A stretch of 64,000 nt of DNA from positions 1-64,000 of the forward strand of contig NZ_JQCL01000029.1 in the NCBI RefSeq assembly GCF_001438845.1. Direction: 5' to 3'. The notes under the pieces are model-generated. The model worked only from the letters and a program-made list of their open reading frames with translations, was not told where the DNA came from and searched no databases. Source of the stretch: Lactiplantibacillus xiangfangensis (GTDB taxonomy: Bacteria > Bacillota > Bacilli > Lactobacillales > Lactobacillaceae). Shown here piece after piece: positions 16,887-27,437 of this stretch (positions are counted from its first letter, which is position 1; every line of letters begins with the position of its first letter). The translations under genes were made by a program, and so were the position numbers.

Positions 16887-18281
16887 ATGCTAGATAAAGT
16901 CCAAAAACGATCTTTAACCAAACGTGATTACGTCACCTTAAGTTCCATGATTTTCGCCCTCTTCTTTGGTGCGGGTAACCTGATTTTTCCCCTTCACCTC
17001 GGCCAATTAGCTGGGAGTCATTGGGGCATCGCGACCGTCGGCTTCTTAGTTACCGCCGTTTTATTGCCATTATTATCCGTATTAGCCGTCTGTGTCACAA
17101 AGTCAAAAGGGGTCTACGACATTGGTAAACCGCTTGGCGCTACCTTTGCCGTCGTCTTCATGGTGCTCATTCACTTCACCATTGGCCCATTTTTCGGAAC
17201 ACCCCGGACCGCGACGGTATCGTTCACCGTCGGCCTGGCACCGTTCTTCCCTGCCAAATACCAATCATTGGCGTTACTCGCTTTCTCAGCAGCCTTCTTT
17301 GGCCTCGCCTACTACCTCTCCATTGAACAGAGTAAGATCATGGCGCGGGTCGGTAAGCTACTCAATCCACTATTCTTATTACTATTAGTCGCCGTTTTTG
17401 CCGTTGCATTTAGCAGCCCCTTAGCTCACGCCGGCAACACTAGCGCCACCGCCGCTTATCAAAGCGCGGGCTTCGTTAACGGTTTTCTAGAAGGTTACAA
17501 CACGATGGACGCTTTAGCCGGCCTCGCCCTAGGGGTCACCATCGTTACCGCCGTCAAATTCATGGGCCAAACTGACCCGAACAAAGCGGCTTGGGTCACT
17601 GCCCGGGCTGGATTCTTCTCCATGGCGTTTGAAGGTCTCATCTACACCTTCCTGATCTTACTTGGGGCGCAATCGTTAGGCCTATTTAAAGTTTCAGCTA
17701 ACGGTGGGGTCGCCTTCGACCAAATCGTTAACCATTACATGGGTTCCGTTGGTCAAGCCATCTTAGCCGTATTAATGATCACGACTTGTTTAACCACTGC
17801 GATTGGACTCGTTGCGGCCTTCGCTCAAGACTTCCACAAACACTTTGGCTTTTTGAGCTACAAAGCATGGCTACGGATCACCTGCATGGCTTCGTTTTTA
17901 ACGGCTAACGTGGGCTTGAACCAAATCATCGCGTGGTCCACACCAGTCTTGATGTTCCTCTACCCATTGGCAATGGCTCTGATCTTCTTGTCGATCTTGT
18001 CACCGCTATTCCACAAAGCAACCGTCGTTTACGTCTGGGTCGTCGTCTTTACCGTTGTCCCCGCCGTCTTCGACATGGTAGCCGCATTCCCAGCAGTTGT
18101 TAGCCAAAGCGCCTTAGGACAAGCGATGGCCCACGTACAGAGCTACTTACCACTGGCCAGCAGCGGTATGGATTGGCTTGTACCAGCCTTAGTTGGTGCC
18201 GTATTTGGCACGGCGCACTACCTCCTGTTATCACGTAAAAATAGCGTGGCTACAAACCTAGACGCACCGCTCAAGCATTAA
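16887..18281 (+). CDS. brnQ: Branched-chain amino acid transport protein BrnQ
   Basis: A 464-residue, about 12-helix sodium- or proton-coupled carrier for leucine, isoleucine and valine (LIVCS family). The family N-terminus is clear: MIFALFFGAGNLIFPLHLGQ (about 20-39), then FGTPRTATVSFTVG and EGYNTMDALAGLALG. ATG 16887 has AAGGAG upstream; the longer open frame runs back into the T-box. The T-box upstream means expression rises when the cognate amino-acid tRNA is uncharged. A terminator follows at 18294-18332. Confidence 0.95.
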   Translation: MLDKVQKRSLTKRDYVTLSSMIFALFFGAGNLIFPLHLGQLAGSHWGIATVGFLVTAVLLPLLSVLAVCVTKSKGVYDIGKPLGATFAVVFMVLIHFTIGPFFGTPRTATVSFTVGLAPFFPAKYQSLALLAFSAAFFGLAYYLSIEQSKIMARVGKLLNPLFLLLLVAVFAVAFSSPLAHAGNTSATAAYQSAGFVNGFLEGYNTMDALAGLALGVTIVTAVKFMGQTDPNKAAWVTARAGFFSMAFEGLIYTFLILLGAQSLGLFKVSANGGVAFDQIVNHYMGSVGQAILAVLMITTCLTTAIGLVAAFAQDFHKHFGFLSYKAWLRITCMASFLTANVGLNQIIAWSTPVLMFLYPLAMALIFLSILSPLFHKATVVYVWVVVFTVVPAVFDMVAAFPAVVSQSALGQAMAHVQSYLPLASSGMDWLVPALVGAVFGTAHYLLLSRKNSVATNLDAPLKH

Positions 18282-18293
18282 AACTACTATTTC

Positions 18294-18332
18294 AAAAAGG
18301 CCTTCCAGTCTCAAAAAGCTGGGAGGCCTTTT
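18294..18332. terminator. Bidirectional terminator between brnQ and the GH42 gene
   Basis: AAAAGGCCTTCCAG pairs with CTGGGAGGCCTTTT around a short loop. It serves the convergent brnQ and beta-galactosidase genes. Confidence 0.88.
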
Positions 18333-18348
18333 ATGCTTATGCTTCAAA

Positions 18349-20388
18349 CTAGTTACGGTAAACTTTCACGCCGTACCCGGCAATCGCTTGGGTACCCTGT
18401 TCCGTTTGCCCCGTTAGCGCGTTCGTTAACGGCGTCGCAACGGTCACAAGCGTTGGTTCATGACTGTAGTTAATCACAAAGTAAACGTGGGTGGTGTCAT
18501 TTTCCCGCACTTGAATGGCTACCTTAGTCGTCTTCTTTTGAATTGGCAATTCTGCTTGTAACTGAAGGCGCTGGACCAATTGGTGGTAGAACTTTTGCAA
18601 AAAATCCGCATCCGTTCGACAGGCCACGTAATCGGCTTGCCCGCGGCCCAATTGGTTGCAAGTAACCGCCGGCGTATCCGCATAGAAGTCTTCGCCGTAA
18701 GTCCCCAATGCCTTGGCCGTCGTCAGTTGCACCAGGTCACAGTAGTCCCGCACCGCGTACTTCTGATTAAAGATCCGCAGCGAGTTGCGCTGGCTAGGAT
18801 ACAAAGTATCGGTCTCCGTCACTTTTAACCCGTACGTCGTGATCAAATCTGGCATCCCGGCCCCTTGATAGGCCAAAAAGTCGCCATCCACGACCCCACT
18901 AATATAAGTCCCAACGAGGTGTCCCCCGTTTTGAACATACGCTTTGAGCTTAGCCGCGAATTCTGGTCGCATCAAAAAGTGCATGGGGTCAATGACGAGC
19001 TGATACGGTGTTAAGTCGTCGTTAACGCCGACAAGTTCTACCGGAATATCATGTTCCCAGAAGTACCGATAATGGTCCTGAATCGTCTTCCAGTAATCCT
19101 TGCTTGCGTTGGCGTAGGTACGCGCATCCGCTAACGCCCACATGTTATCGTAATCAAAGACGATTGCCACCTTAGCCACTTTCCGGTGCGTATTTACGAC
19201 ACCCTTCAGTTGGTTTAGCTGTGTACCGAGTTGGGCGACATCCCGAAAAGTCCGGGTCTGCGTCCCACCGCGGTTACTGATGACGGCGCCGTGAAACATT
19301 TCCGAAGCGCCGCGCGATTGATGTAACTGGAAGTACATGACCGAGTCAGCGCCGTGCGCAATTTCTTGAAGGCTTGCCATGCTGTGCATCCCGGGGCGTT
19401 TTGCATGGTTAAACTGGTGCCAGTTAACTTTGGACGGCGTGTTTTCCATGATCAAATAATTTTGATGCTTGAAACTCCGCATCGTGTCGTTCATCAGGCT
19501 TGTCTTCATCGCCAGCTGTTCCGTGGATTCATAATCATTGCCCCAGTTCGGGTAAGAATCCCACGAGACGACGTCCACATGCTGGGCAAACTTTTGATAG
19601 TCTAAGGCGTCAAAAACGTCGGATTCTGGCGGATTACCACCCATAAAATTGGTTGTCACTGGAATATCAGGGTTGACCGCCCGTAATGGGGCCACTTCCG
19701 CATCGAAGAAGTCGATCGTCTGGTCCGTCACAAACCGGCGCCAATCTAAATTCAGTCCGGTCACGTTTTGGTCACCCCGTGGTGAAGGGGCTTCAATCTG
19801 AGCCCAGTCCGTGTACTCGTGACTCCAAAAAGCGCCCCAATAAGCGTGGTTGAGTGCCTCGAGCGTCTGGTATTTAGCTTGCAACCACTTCCGAAAGGCC
19901 GCTTGGCACAAGTCACAATAGCACGCACCACTGTATTCATTAGAAATATGCCACAGGATGAGATTTTTCCGGTGACCGTACCGTTCCGCTAACTTCTGGT
20001 TCATTTGTCGGACTTTTTCCCGGTAAATTGGCGACGTGTAACAGTGATTATGGCGTTCGCCAAACTGATTACGTTGCCCATCTTCACCGACCCGGAGGAC
20101 TTCCGGATAATTGGCCGCTAGCCAGCGGGGCCGGGCCCCACTAGGCGTTGCCAAAATAACGTTCATCTTCTGAGCAGCTGCCCGGTCAAACATTTCATCC
20201 AGCCACTCAAAATGATACTCACCTTCCGCGGGCTCCAGTCGGTCCCAAGCAAATACGCCTAGTGTAACCGCATTCAATTTTGCGTTTGCAAAGGCTTTAA
20301 AGTCTTGATCAATCACGTCCGGATGATCCAGCCACTGGTCAGGATTATAGTCGCCACCGTGCAAAAATGCCTTATTTTTAAAGCTCAT
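18349..20388 (-). CDS. GH42 beta-galactosidase
   Basis: A 679-residue intracellular glycoside hydrolase family 42 enzyme. It has the barrel start GGDYNPDQW, the acid/base glutamate in HISNEYSGACYCDLC, the nucleophile glutamate in LIMENTPSKVNW, and the cysteines (HNHC, CYCDLC) that bind zinc in many GH42 enzymes. GH42 enzymes release beta-galactose from short oligosaccharides, in some cases plant galactans. ATG 20388 has AGGGG 8 bases upstream; a GTG at 20397 is an alternative. No signal peptide. It is separated from galR by a long repeat-filled gap and is about 50% similar by eye to the enzyme at 27438-29471. Confidence 0.92.
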   Translation of the reverse strand: MSFKNKAFLHGGDYNPDQWLDHPDVIDQDFKAFANAKLNAVTLGVFAWDRLEPAEGEYHFEWLDEMFDRAAAQKMNVILATPSGARPRWLAANYPEVLRVGEDGQRNQFGERHNHCYTSPIYREKVRQMNQKLAERYGHRKNLILWHISNEYSGACYCDLCQAAFRKWLQAKYQTLEALNHAYWGAFWSHEYTDWAQIEAPSPRGDQNVTGLNLDWRRFVTDQTIDFFDAEVAPLRAVNPDIPVTTNFMGGNPPESDVFDALDYQKFAQHVDVVSWDSYPNWGNDYESTEQLAMKTSLMNDTMRSFKHQNYLIMENTPSKVNWHQFNHAKRPGMHSMASLQEIAHGADSVMYFQLHQSRGASEMFHGAVISNRGGTQTRTFRDVAQLGTQLNQLKGVVNTHRKVAKVAIVFDYDNMWALADARTYANASKDYWKTIQDHYRYFWEHDIPVELVGVNDDLTPYQLVIDPMHFLMRPEFAAKLKAYVQNGGHLVGTYISGVVDGDFLAYQGAGMPDLITTYGLKVTETDTLYPSQRNSLRIFNQKYAVRDYCDLVQLTTAKALGTYGEDFYADTPAVTCNQLGRGQADYVACRTDADFLQKFYHQLVQRLQLQAELPIQKKTTKVAIQVRENDTTHVYFVINYSHEPTLVTVATPLTNALTGQTEQGTQAIAGYGVKVYRN

Positions 20389-20506
20389 TTCATCCACCCC
20401 TAACTTTTTCTAATAGTCTAAAAGTTGAAAAATCTAAAATTGCTATTAACACCATAACAGTAACAATCATTGCTCCTAAGTTGTCCGCTCCGTCAGACAG
20501 AATTGG

Positions 20507-20660
20507 GTGCTATGGGGAGACGGCTCCAGCCAAAGGACGGTCTGGAACCTCACTTCAAAGCTGATAACTCACATCTTTGAAGCGCACCGCAAGATTGGCA
20601 TAAAGCTTGCCCGTCAATCTTGCCAACACAGCGCACCACCTCTGCCTGACCCCGCTCAAA
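20507..20660 (+). repeat. Dispersed repeat family C, copy C1
   Basis: From GTGCTATGGGG to CACAGCGCACC this stretch matches, in inverted orientation, 33326-33484. Shared blocks are CCAGCCAAAGGACGGTCTGG, CCTCACTTCAAAGC and GCAAGATT...AATCTTGC. It can form an outer stem with hairpins inside. It adjoins copy B1. Confidence 0.8.
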
Positions 20661-20693
20661 ATAGTCTTACTATTGTTATTTCCATCGATAATC

Positions 20694-20870
20694 GGAGGCT
20701 GCCACTGATGATATCGGTCGTGAAGGTGGACTTTGACCGGTGATTTTTCCGGTCTTAGGCCACGGACGGACCGGGACAATTGCGCATTTTGCAACTGTTC
20801 CGGAATCGGGGCGAGACCGCTCTTTGGCTCGGCCCGGTCCCACGACCGCATGTCATCAGTGGCAACCGGA
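20694..20870 (+). repeat. Dispersed repeat family B, copy B1
   Basis: The outer arms CCACTGATGA...CGGTCGTG (20702-20722) and CACGACCG...TCATCAGTGG (20840-20862) pair. They enclose three hairpins: GACCGG/CCGGTC, a GGGACAATTGC-type arm and GGGGCGAG/CTCGGCCC. It is about 80% identical to 29645-29820. Confidence 0.85.
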
Positions 20871-20956
20871 CTAGCTTTACCGGTATCTAATTTGTATTAG
20901 TCTAAACGCTGATACAACCGCGCTCAAATCTACCTTTCAACCTTTATGATTGTTCC

Positions 20957-21001
20957 AAAAAAATGCTCCCCTACTCGCTAAAAGTAGTTGGAGCATATTT
21001 T

Positions 21002-21003
<2 letters not shown>
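20957..21003 (-). terminator. Terminator after galR
   Basis: AAATGCTCC-CCTACT and AGTAGTTGGAGCAT pair and are flanked by A- and T-runs. It ends the galKETR transcript. Confidence 0.88.
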
Positions 21004-21997
<994 letters not shown>

Positions 21998-22021
21998 TCA
22001 ATTGGCCCCCCTGATTCATAA

Positions 22022-23497
22022 CTAGTTAGATGACGTATTTTTGACAGCGGTCACGAAGCGGTCAAACGCCGCTAGACCAGTGTCATTCCACTTGAAAACG
22101 CCCGCGTCCGCTAATACGCGTGCAAAGACGTGGCCGACTTCACGGTCCAAAATCGTCGTCACATTATCATCATTAAATTCATATTTTGCCTGCAGTGCAT
22201 CCGCCCATGGCTGGTGCATCGCTACCATATGATTATGCCGACCTAGCAAGTATTTTGCAACTTCACTTAATTCGACCTTGAGCCGTGCGGGTAAAATGGC
22301 GCGCCCCATGACTTCGATCAAACCGATATTTTCTTTCTTAATGTGTTGAACATCCTGATGCGGATGAAAGATACCGTCTGGGAATTCAGAAGATGTCTGA
22401 TTATCGCGTAAAACTAAGTCTAAGACGTACTGGTCGCCCACTTTACGGGCAATTGGCGTCGTCGTGTGGTGGCGCGTTGAATCCGTGTAGGCCCGCACAT
22501 CCACGCTTTCATCCGAATAGTCCTTCCAAACATTATGCACCTTCGTCGCCGCGTTCACTAATGCAGTGGCGTCAGGACTGCTTAACCGTAATGTCGACAT
22601 CGGCCATTTAACGATTCCGGCGGTAACGCCAGCAACGCCTAAGTCAACCGATTTGACGATTGGAGCCTTCATCATTGGAAAGACGTGGTGACCCCCTTGG
22701 TAGTGTTCATGGGACAACATTGATCCCCCAACGATGGGGAGGTCCGCATTACTGCCGACAAAGTAGTGTGGGAACTGTTTGATAATTTCTAATAAGTTAA
22801 TGAACGTCTGCCGGTCAATCACCATTGGCCGGTGAACGGCATCTAAGAAAATTGAGTGTTCGTTAAAGTAAGCATACGGTGAGTACTGAAAGCCCCATGG
22901 TTCCCCGTTGACCGTCAACCGAATGATTCGGTGATTGCTCCGGGCAGGATAACCTAAACGACCCACGTAACCCTCATTTTCCATACAGAGTTGGCAGAGC
23001 GGGTAACCATTTTCCGGCTGGTTACGGGCTGCCGCAATCGCCTTAGGGTCCTTTTCCGGCTTGGACAAGTTGATAGTAATCTCAAGGTCACCAAAATCCG
23101 TCGCCGTATTGAAGACCACATTTTTCGCAATTGCCTTAGTCTTAACGTAGTCGTTTGCTTGGCTAAGCTGGTAAAAATAATTCGTGGCCGTTTCCGGACT
23201 CACTTGGTACTTATCCCAGAAAGTTTGATTGACGACCGATGGCAACGGCGTCACTAAGTCCATGAGTTGATCACTCAAGATTTCCTTAGCGGACGGTGTC
23301 TCTTCAATTTGGTTATTTTGAATTGCCGTTTGAACCAACGCCGTGACTAAGCTATCCAGGTCATTGCTAGTTGTGGTCGCACATGGACCTTCACCAACCA
23401 GTGCTAAAACGTGGTTCGTCACGTAAATCCGATCCATGGCGGTGTATGTTGACGGTGCCGCAATGACGGCATCCACAAATTGTTGTAATACTGACAT
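22022..23497 (-). CDS. galT: UTP-hexose-1-phosphate uridylyltransferase, GalT type 2
   Basis: A 491-residue Leloir pathway enzyme that exchanges UMP between UDP-glucose and galactose-1-phosphate. It belongs to the long Gram-positive type 2 GalT family, with GYPLCQLCMENEGYVGRLGY near 170-190 and GGSMLSHEHYQGGHHVFPM as the nucleotidyl-transfer histidine region. The ATG overlaps the galE stop by one base, giving translational coupling. Length is normal. Confidence 0.96.
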   Translation of the reverse strand: MSVLQQFVDAVIAAPSTYTAMDRIYVTNHVLALVGEGPCATTTSNDLDSLVTALVQTAIQNNQIEETPSAKEILSDQLMDLVTPLPSVVNQTFWDKYQVSPETATNYFYQLSQANDYVKTKAIAKNVVFNTATDFGDLEITINLSKPEKDPKAIAAARNQPENGYPLCQLCMENEGYVGRLGYPARSNHRIIRLTVNGEPWGFQYSPYAYFNEHSIFLDAVHRPMVIDRQTFINLLEIIKQFPHYFVGSNADLPIVGGSMLSHEHYQGGHHVFPMMKAPIVKSVDLGVAGVTAGIVKWPMSTLRLSSPDATALVNAATKVHNVWKDYSDESVDVRAYTDSTRHHTTTPIARKVGDQYVLDLVLRDNQTSSEFPDGIFHPHQDVQHIKKENIGLIEVMGRAILPARLKVELSEVAKYLLGRHNHMVAMHQPWADALQAKYEFNDDNVTTILDREVGHVFARVLADAGVFKWNDTGLAAFDRFVTAVKNTSSN

Positions 23498-24501
23498 TAG
23501 GCATTGCCTCCCCGATCATCGTAGCCGCGTGGATGACTAGTCTTCCAATTCCAAGCGGTCTTAATAATCTCATGCACATCATCGTATTGTGGTTGCCAGC
23601 CGAGCACCTTGCGCGCCTTATCACTGGCCGCAATCAAAGTGCTCGGGTCGCCCGCGCGCCGTGGCGCCATGACAGCCGGAATTGGCTTGCCAGTCACGGT
23701 CCGCGCGGCTTCTAACATTTGCCGATTGGAGAAACCAGTCGACGATCCCAAGTTAAAGGCATCGCTATCGTGACCCTGTTTTAAGTATTCTAAGGCTAAG
23801 ATATGGGCATCCGCTAAGTCGACCACGTGGACATAGTCGCGAACATTGGTCCCATCTGGCGTTGGGTAATCGTCACCAAAGATTTGTAATTGGTCCCGTT
23901 CGCCCGCTGCCACTTGTAAAATAATTGGGACAAGGTGGGTCTCAGGATGGTGATCTTCCCCAATACTGCCGTCAGGTTTAGCACCCGCGACGTTAAAGTA
24001 ACGCAGCGCGACAAACTTGATGCCGTAAGCGACGTCGGACCAGTGCATGATCTTTTCCATCGCTAATTTACTTTCACCGTAAGGGTTAGTTGGCACTTGC
24101 GGGTCAGTTTCTTTAATTGGCACCCGTTCAGGTTCACCATAAGTTGCTGCCGTGGACGAGAAGACGATCCGTTTGACGTCGTGTTTGGCCATCACTTCCA
24201 GGAGTTTGACCATCCCCGTAGTGTTGTTATCAAAATACTTCAACGGATTTTTCATTGATTCCGGAACGACGGAAAACGCCGCAAAGTGCACGACGCCTTC
24301 AACATCTTCTTGATCAAATACACCATTCATAAAATCAACGTCACGGACGTCACCCTCGTAAAACCGGGCTTGCGGATTGATAGCGGCTTGGTGTCCCGTG
24401 ACTAAGTTATCGACCACGGCAACGTCGTAACCCTTGGCAATCAATCGATCAACTGCATGGGAGCCGATATACCCGGCGCCCCCTAAAACTAACACTGCCA
24501 T
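23497..24501 (-). CDS. galE: UDP-glucose 4-epimerase
   Basis: A 334-residue SDR-family epimerase interconverting UDP-galactose and UDP-glucose. It has the NAD motif GGAGYIGSH (7-15), the catalytic YxxxK in [12 protein letters not shown], and FSSTAATYG with the catalytic serine/threonine. It sits between galK and galT with a ribosome site (GGAGG) 36 bases after galK, completing the Leloir pathway. Confidence 0.97.
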   Translation of the reverse strand: MAVLVLGGAGYIGSHAVDRLIAKGYDVAVVDNLVTGHQAAINPQARFYEGDVRDVDFMNGVFDQEDVEGVVHFAAFSVVPESMKNPLKYFDNNTTGMVKLLEVMAKHDVKRIVFSSTAATYGEPERVPIKETDPQVPTNPYGESKLAMEKIMHWSDVAYGIKFVALRYFNVAGAKPDGSIGEDHHPETHLVPIILQVAAGERDQLQIFGDDYPTPDGTNVRDYVHVVDLADAHILALEYLKQGHDSDAFNLGSSTGFSNRQMLEAARTVTGKPIPAVMAPRRAGDPSTLIAASDKARKVLGWQPQYDDVHEIIKTAWNWKTSHPRGYDDRGGNA

Positions 24502-24537
24502 TTCAAAATTACCTCCACGTTCAATTAATCTCTCAAA

Positions 24538-25716
24538 TTATGCTTCTAAATTCGTTAATTCCCGGGGCCCGTCCGCAATTTCTGCAATGTAGAAATCGGC
24601 GGCGTACCCAATGGTCTCCTCGTAAACCCGGCCAACGTTTTGCTTGAAGGCGTCAACCGCATCCTTAGCCACGATGGCAATCGCGCAGCCCCCAAAACCA
24701 GCGCCAGTCATCCGTGCGCCTAAAACGCCCGGTTGTTTCCAAGCCGCTTCGGCTAAGGTATCCAATTCTTTCCCAGTAACCGCGTAATCATAATGCAGTG
24801 AGACGTGGGAAGCCGTGACTAACTGGCCAAACGTCGTCAAATCATTGACGGCAAGTGCCTTAGTAGCCCGAATGGCGCGTTGATTTTCAAACACCGCGTG
24901 GCGGGCCCGACGAATCAAAGTATCATCATTAATTAAATAGGCTGCTTGGTCAAAACCATGTTCATCTAAATCACCCAGTGAATTGATGTCCAACTTCTTC
25001 TGTAACCGGGCCAACGCTGCTTCACATTCTGAGCGCCGTTCGTTATATTTTGAATCTTGCAATTCACGCCGTTTATTCGTATTCATGATGACAATCACGT
25101 AGTTGCCCAGCTTAACTGGCGCGTACGAATAAGCCATCGTGTTCGTATCGAGTAAAATCGCTTGGTCTTTCTTTCCCATGCCGACCGCAAATTGATCCAT
25201 GATGCCAGAATTAACGCCAATGTAGTCATTTTCCACTTTTTGACCTAATTTAACGAGTTCCAATTGACTCACCGTTAAATTAAACGTACTGCGTAAAATC
25301 GTTCCCATTAAGAGTTCGATCGACGCTGATGAGGATAATCCCGCACCGTCCGGCAAATTACCGTGAACAAAGAGGTCAAAACCATGTTCGAACCGCACGC
25401 CACTCTTGGCTAACTCGTACATCATGCCCTTGGGATAGTTCGTCCAACCGGCAGACTTTTGATAGTCCAAGTCGTTAACGTCAAACGTGACGATACCTTG
25501 ATCAGGAATATTAGCGGAGTACATCCGAACGACGTTATCCGTCCGGGGGGCGTAAACGCCGTAAGTCCCAATGCTAATTGCACATGGGAAAACGTGCCCG
25601 CCATTATAGTCAGTGTGTTCACCAATTAAATTAATCCGACCGGGTGAAAAGAAAACCCGGCCTGATTCACGATCAAAGATAGTTTTGAATTCTTGTTGTA
25701 AGTTAGCGACTTCCAT
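24538..25716 (-). CDS. galK: Galactokinase
   Basis: A 392-residue GHMP kinase phosphorylating galactose to galactose-1-phosphate. Signatures are GRINLIGEHTDYNGG (about 30-44), LPDGAGLSSSASIE for ATP binding and MTGAGFGGCAIAIV. The start at 25716 is fixed by GGAGG 8 bases upstream; ATGs at 25737 and 25731 lie before that site. It is the first gene of galK-galE-galT-galR and has its own promoter with a cre-like box and two TTTACTAAA sequences. Confidence 0.96.
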   Translation of the reverse strand: MEVANLQQEFKTIFDRESGRVFFSPGRINLIGEHTDYNGGHVFPCAISIGTYGVYAPRTDNVVRMYSANIPDQGIVTFDVNDLDYQKSAGWTNYPKGMMYELAKSGVRFEHGFDLFVHGNLPDGAGLSSSASIELLMGTILRSTFNLTVSQLELVKLGQKVENDYIGVNSGIMDQFAVGMGKKDQAILLDTNTMAYSYAPVKLGNYVIVIMNTNKRRELQDSKYNERRSECEAALARLQKKLDINSLGDLDEHGFDQAAYLINDDTLIRRARHAVFENQRAIRATKALAVNDLTTFGQLVTASHVSLHYDYAVTGKELDTLAEAAWKQPGVLGARMTGAGFGGCAIAIVAKDAVDAFKQNVGRVYEETIGYAADFYIAEIADGPRELTNLEA

Positions 25717-25737
25717 AGTTGGAACCTCCATGTTCAC

Positions 25738-25789
25738 TTTACTAAAATTTTACTAAATTAAATGTAAGCCTTTTCAGATAGTTTGTCAA
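25738..25789 (-). promoter_or_regulatory. galK promoter with cre-like box and candidate GalR sites
   Basis: On the minus strand TTGACA (25789-25784) and TACATT (25766-25761) are 17 bases apart. TGAAAAGGCTTACA (25776-25763) differs from the cre consensus only in the central CG. Two copies of TTTACTAAA (25738-25746, 25749-25757) are one helical turn apart just downstream, where GalR could block transcription. Confidence 0.6.
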
Positions 25790-25962
25790 TCACTTTTGAG
25801 GAAAGCATTGGTTAATCCTCAAATCCGCGGTGGGCCCAGAACCTAAGCTTCTATTTTCTGACCCGCTAATATCTGGTCACGTGATAAGTGAACTGGAAGT
25901 CAGTCAAATAATTTTTACCAGTCCTTCGAAATTGTGGTATGCTTATCACAACTATTAGGTAC

Positions 25963-26000
25963 AGTAAGGGCCACATCTTCGGATGTGGCCCTTACTTTTT
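25963..26000. terminator. Terminator between galM and galK
   Basis: AGTAAGGGCCACATC-TTCG-GATGTGGCCCTTACT is a perfect 15-base stem with a T-run. It separates galM from the galK operon. Confidence 0.92.
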
Positions 26001-27031
26001 TATTCGCCTAAATGATGATAATCAAACATAATGTGTCGGGTGACTGGATGATCCGGACGAAGCGTGATATCCCCGAAGCCCGGGTGGTTGATGGCATCTG
26101 GTAACGTCTGTGCTTCAGTTGCCAACGAATTATACCGCTGGGCATCCTGGTTTGCACCGTCGACCGGGTCAGCCGTGAAAATCACGAGCCCGTTTCGATC
26201 CGAATAAATGTCGATTCGCCGTTGACCACCGGTATCTCCCACTGAAGCGACCGGCACCGTCAAACTAGGCGTGACCTCATAAGCATCGTCGAATTCAACC
26301 TTACCGTTCTCCGTTTTCAAATCTGCCAGAGCAGTTGTCAACGTGCGAGGCTGGTTAAAGTCATACGCCGTTTTCGCCACTGGTAACAGTTTCCCCGTGG
26401 GGAGCTTTTCTGCCGCGGTCTCAACCCGTTTTTCACTGTTAATTTGTAGCCATTGATGGTCAAGACTCTGTTGGCCATCCGTCACATTCCAATAGACGTG
26501 GTTAGTGGGATTAAACAGCGTGGGAGCGTCCGTTTGCGCCCCGTATTCAAGGCTAACCTGGTCTTTCTCATTCAGCGTAAATTTGATCTTTAGCGCTAAA
26601 TTTCCCGGGTAATGATCGTCGCTAGCCTTCACGTGATGCGTCAACGTCACGCTGGCCGCGTCGTCACTTTGCGCTACTTGCCCCGCGTAGTTAATCTTGG
26701 TAAAGCCATGGTAACCGCCGTGTAAGGAATGATTGCCCTCATTCATGTCAACGTGGTAAGTCTGCCCGTCCAATACGAACTGCGCACCGCCGATTCGACC
26801 GGCGACCCGGCCAACGGACTGACTGATGTTAAAGACGTTATGTAAGTAATCGTCTAAAGTCTTCAAACCAATCGTCAATGGATGTTCCTGCCCATTTTCA
26901 ACAACTACGAACTCTTGTAAAGTCCCGCCAAGGCTCAGAACCGCAATTCGGGTTTGATGTGAATTTGTCAGCACATAACGCATGACCTTCTCGCCATTTA
27001 ACTCACCAAAAACCTCTTTTTTAATTTTCAA
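26000..27031 (-). CDS. galM: Aldose 1-epimerase (mutarotase)
   Basis: A 343-residue mutarotase converting beta- to alpha-D-galactose for galactokinase. Motifs include the substrate-binding NEGNHSLHGGYHGF and TNHVYWNV histidine regions and the catalytic glutamate region near the C-terminus (SLATEAQTLPDAINHPGF). The start is a TTG at 27031, 9 bases after GGAGG; the longer frame lacks a site. It is a separate unit between two promoters, divergent from the second beta-galactosidase, and closed by a terminator. Confidence 0.93.
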   Translation of the reverse strand: MKIKKEVFGELNGEKVMRYVLTNSHQTRIAVLSLGGTLQEFVVVENGQEHPLTIGLKTLDDYLHNVFNISQSVGRVAGRIGGAQFVLDGQTYHVDMNEGNHSLHGGYHGFTKINYAGQVAQSDDAASVTLTHHVKASDDHYPGNLALKIKFTLNEKDQVSLEYGAQTDAPTLFNPTNHVYWNVTDGQQSLDHQWLQINSEKRVETAAEKLPTGKLLPVAKTAYDFNQPRTLTTALADLKTENGKVEFDDAYEVTPSLTVPVASVGDTGGQRRIDIYSDRNGLVIFTADPVDGANQDAQRYNSLATEAQTLPDAINHPGFGDITLRPDHPVTRHIMFDYHHLGE

Positions 27032-27052
27032 AATGCCGCACCTCCAAATTAT

Positions 27053-27104
27053 ATAAAGCGTTTTCATTAGTTATTATAACGTAAAATAACAAATTTTTAC
27101 TAAA
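27053..27104 (-). promoter_or_regulatory. galM promoter region with cre box and GalR-like site
   Basis: On the minus strand TATAAT (27078-27073) is the -10 box. TGAAAACGCTTTAT (27066-27053), 12 of 14 matches to cre, lies just downstream. TTTACTAAA at 27096-27104 overlaps the expected -35 region. CcpA and GalR control is inferred. Confidence 0.55.
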
Positions 27105-27111
27105 ATATCAA

Positions 27112-27166
27112 AAAGCTCGTCACGAAATCGGCCATGGTAACCTTTCACGACGAGTTTTGACTGGCT
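27112..27166. terminator. Orphan terminator-like hairpin upstream of galM
   Basis: CTCGTC...GAAA and TTTC...GACGAG pair, with a T-run on the minus strand. No gene ends here, so it may close a short unannotated transcript or be an upstream control element. Confidence 0.4.
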
Positions 27167-27358
27167 TTAAATATTCATCTACCAAAAATCATCGTTTATA
27201 GACACCCGTAATATGGATTCTAACGGCCTATTTAGAATTTTGACAAAAATGTTTAGTTATCAATACTTTTAATACATTCACTAAAAAACATCACCGCTAT
27301 CAGTCTAGTTAAGCAAAAGTAAGTTAGTTTAGCTTTGTGATATAAATAGAGAATTCTG

Positions 27359-27414
27359 TTGAATTACTTTAACCGCATTCTGTGATAATTTAAGTATTGT
27401 AAACGATTACTAAA
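27359..27414 (+). promoter_or_regulatory. Promoter and cre box of the second GH42 gene
   Basis: TTGAAT (27359-27364) and an extended -10 TGTGATAAT (27381-27389) precede TGTAAACGATTACT (27398-27411), 13 of 14 matches to cre. The cre overlaps GATTACTAAAC, which resembles the galactose half-sites. Carbon repression plus GalR control is likely. Confidence 0.6.
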
Positions 27415-27437
27415 CATCGGACGGAGGCACCGAAATT

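Noticed and set aside
20507-20851. 78- and 98-codon frames in the gap between the GH42 gene and galR
   Set aside because: They lie within repeats C1 and B1, whose hairpins explain the sequence; translations show no protein-like pattern.
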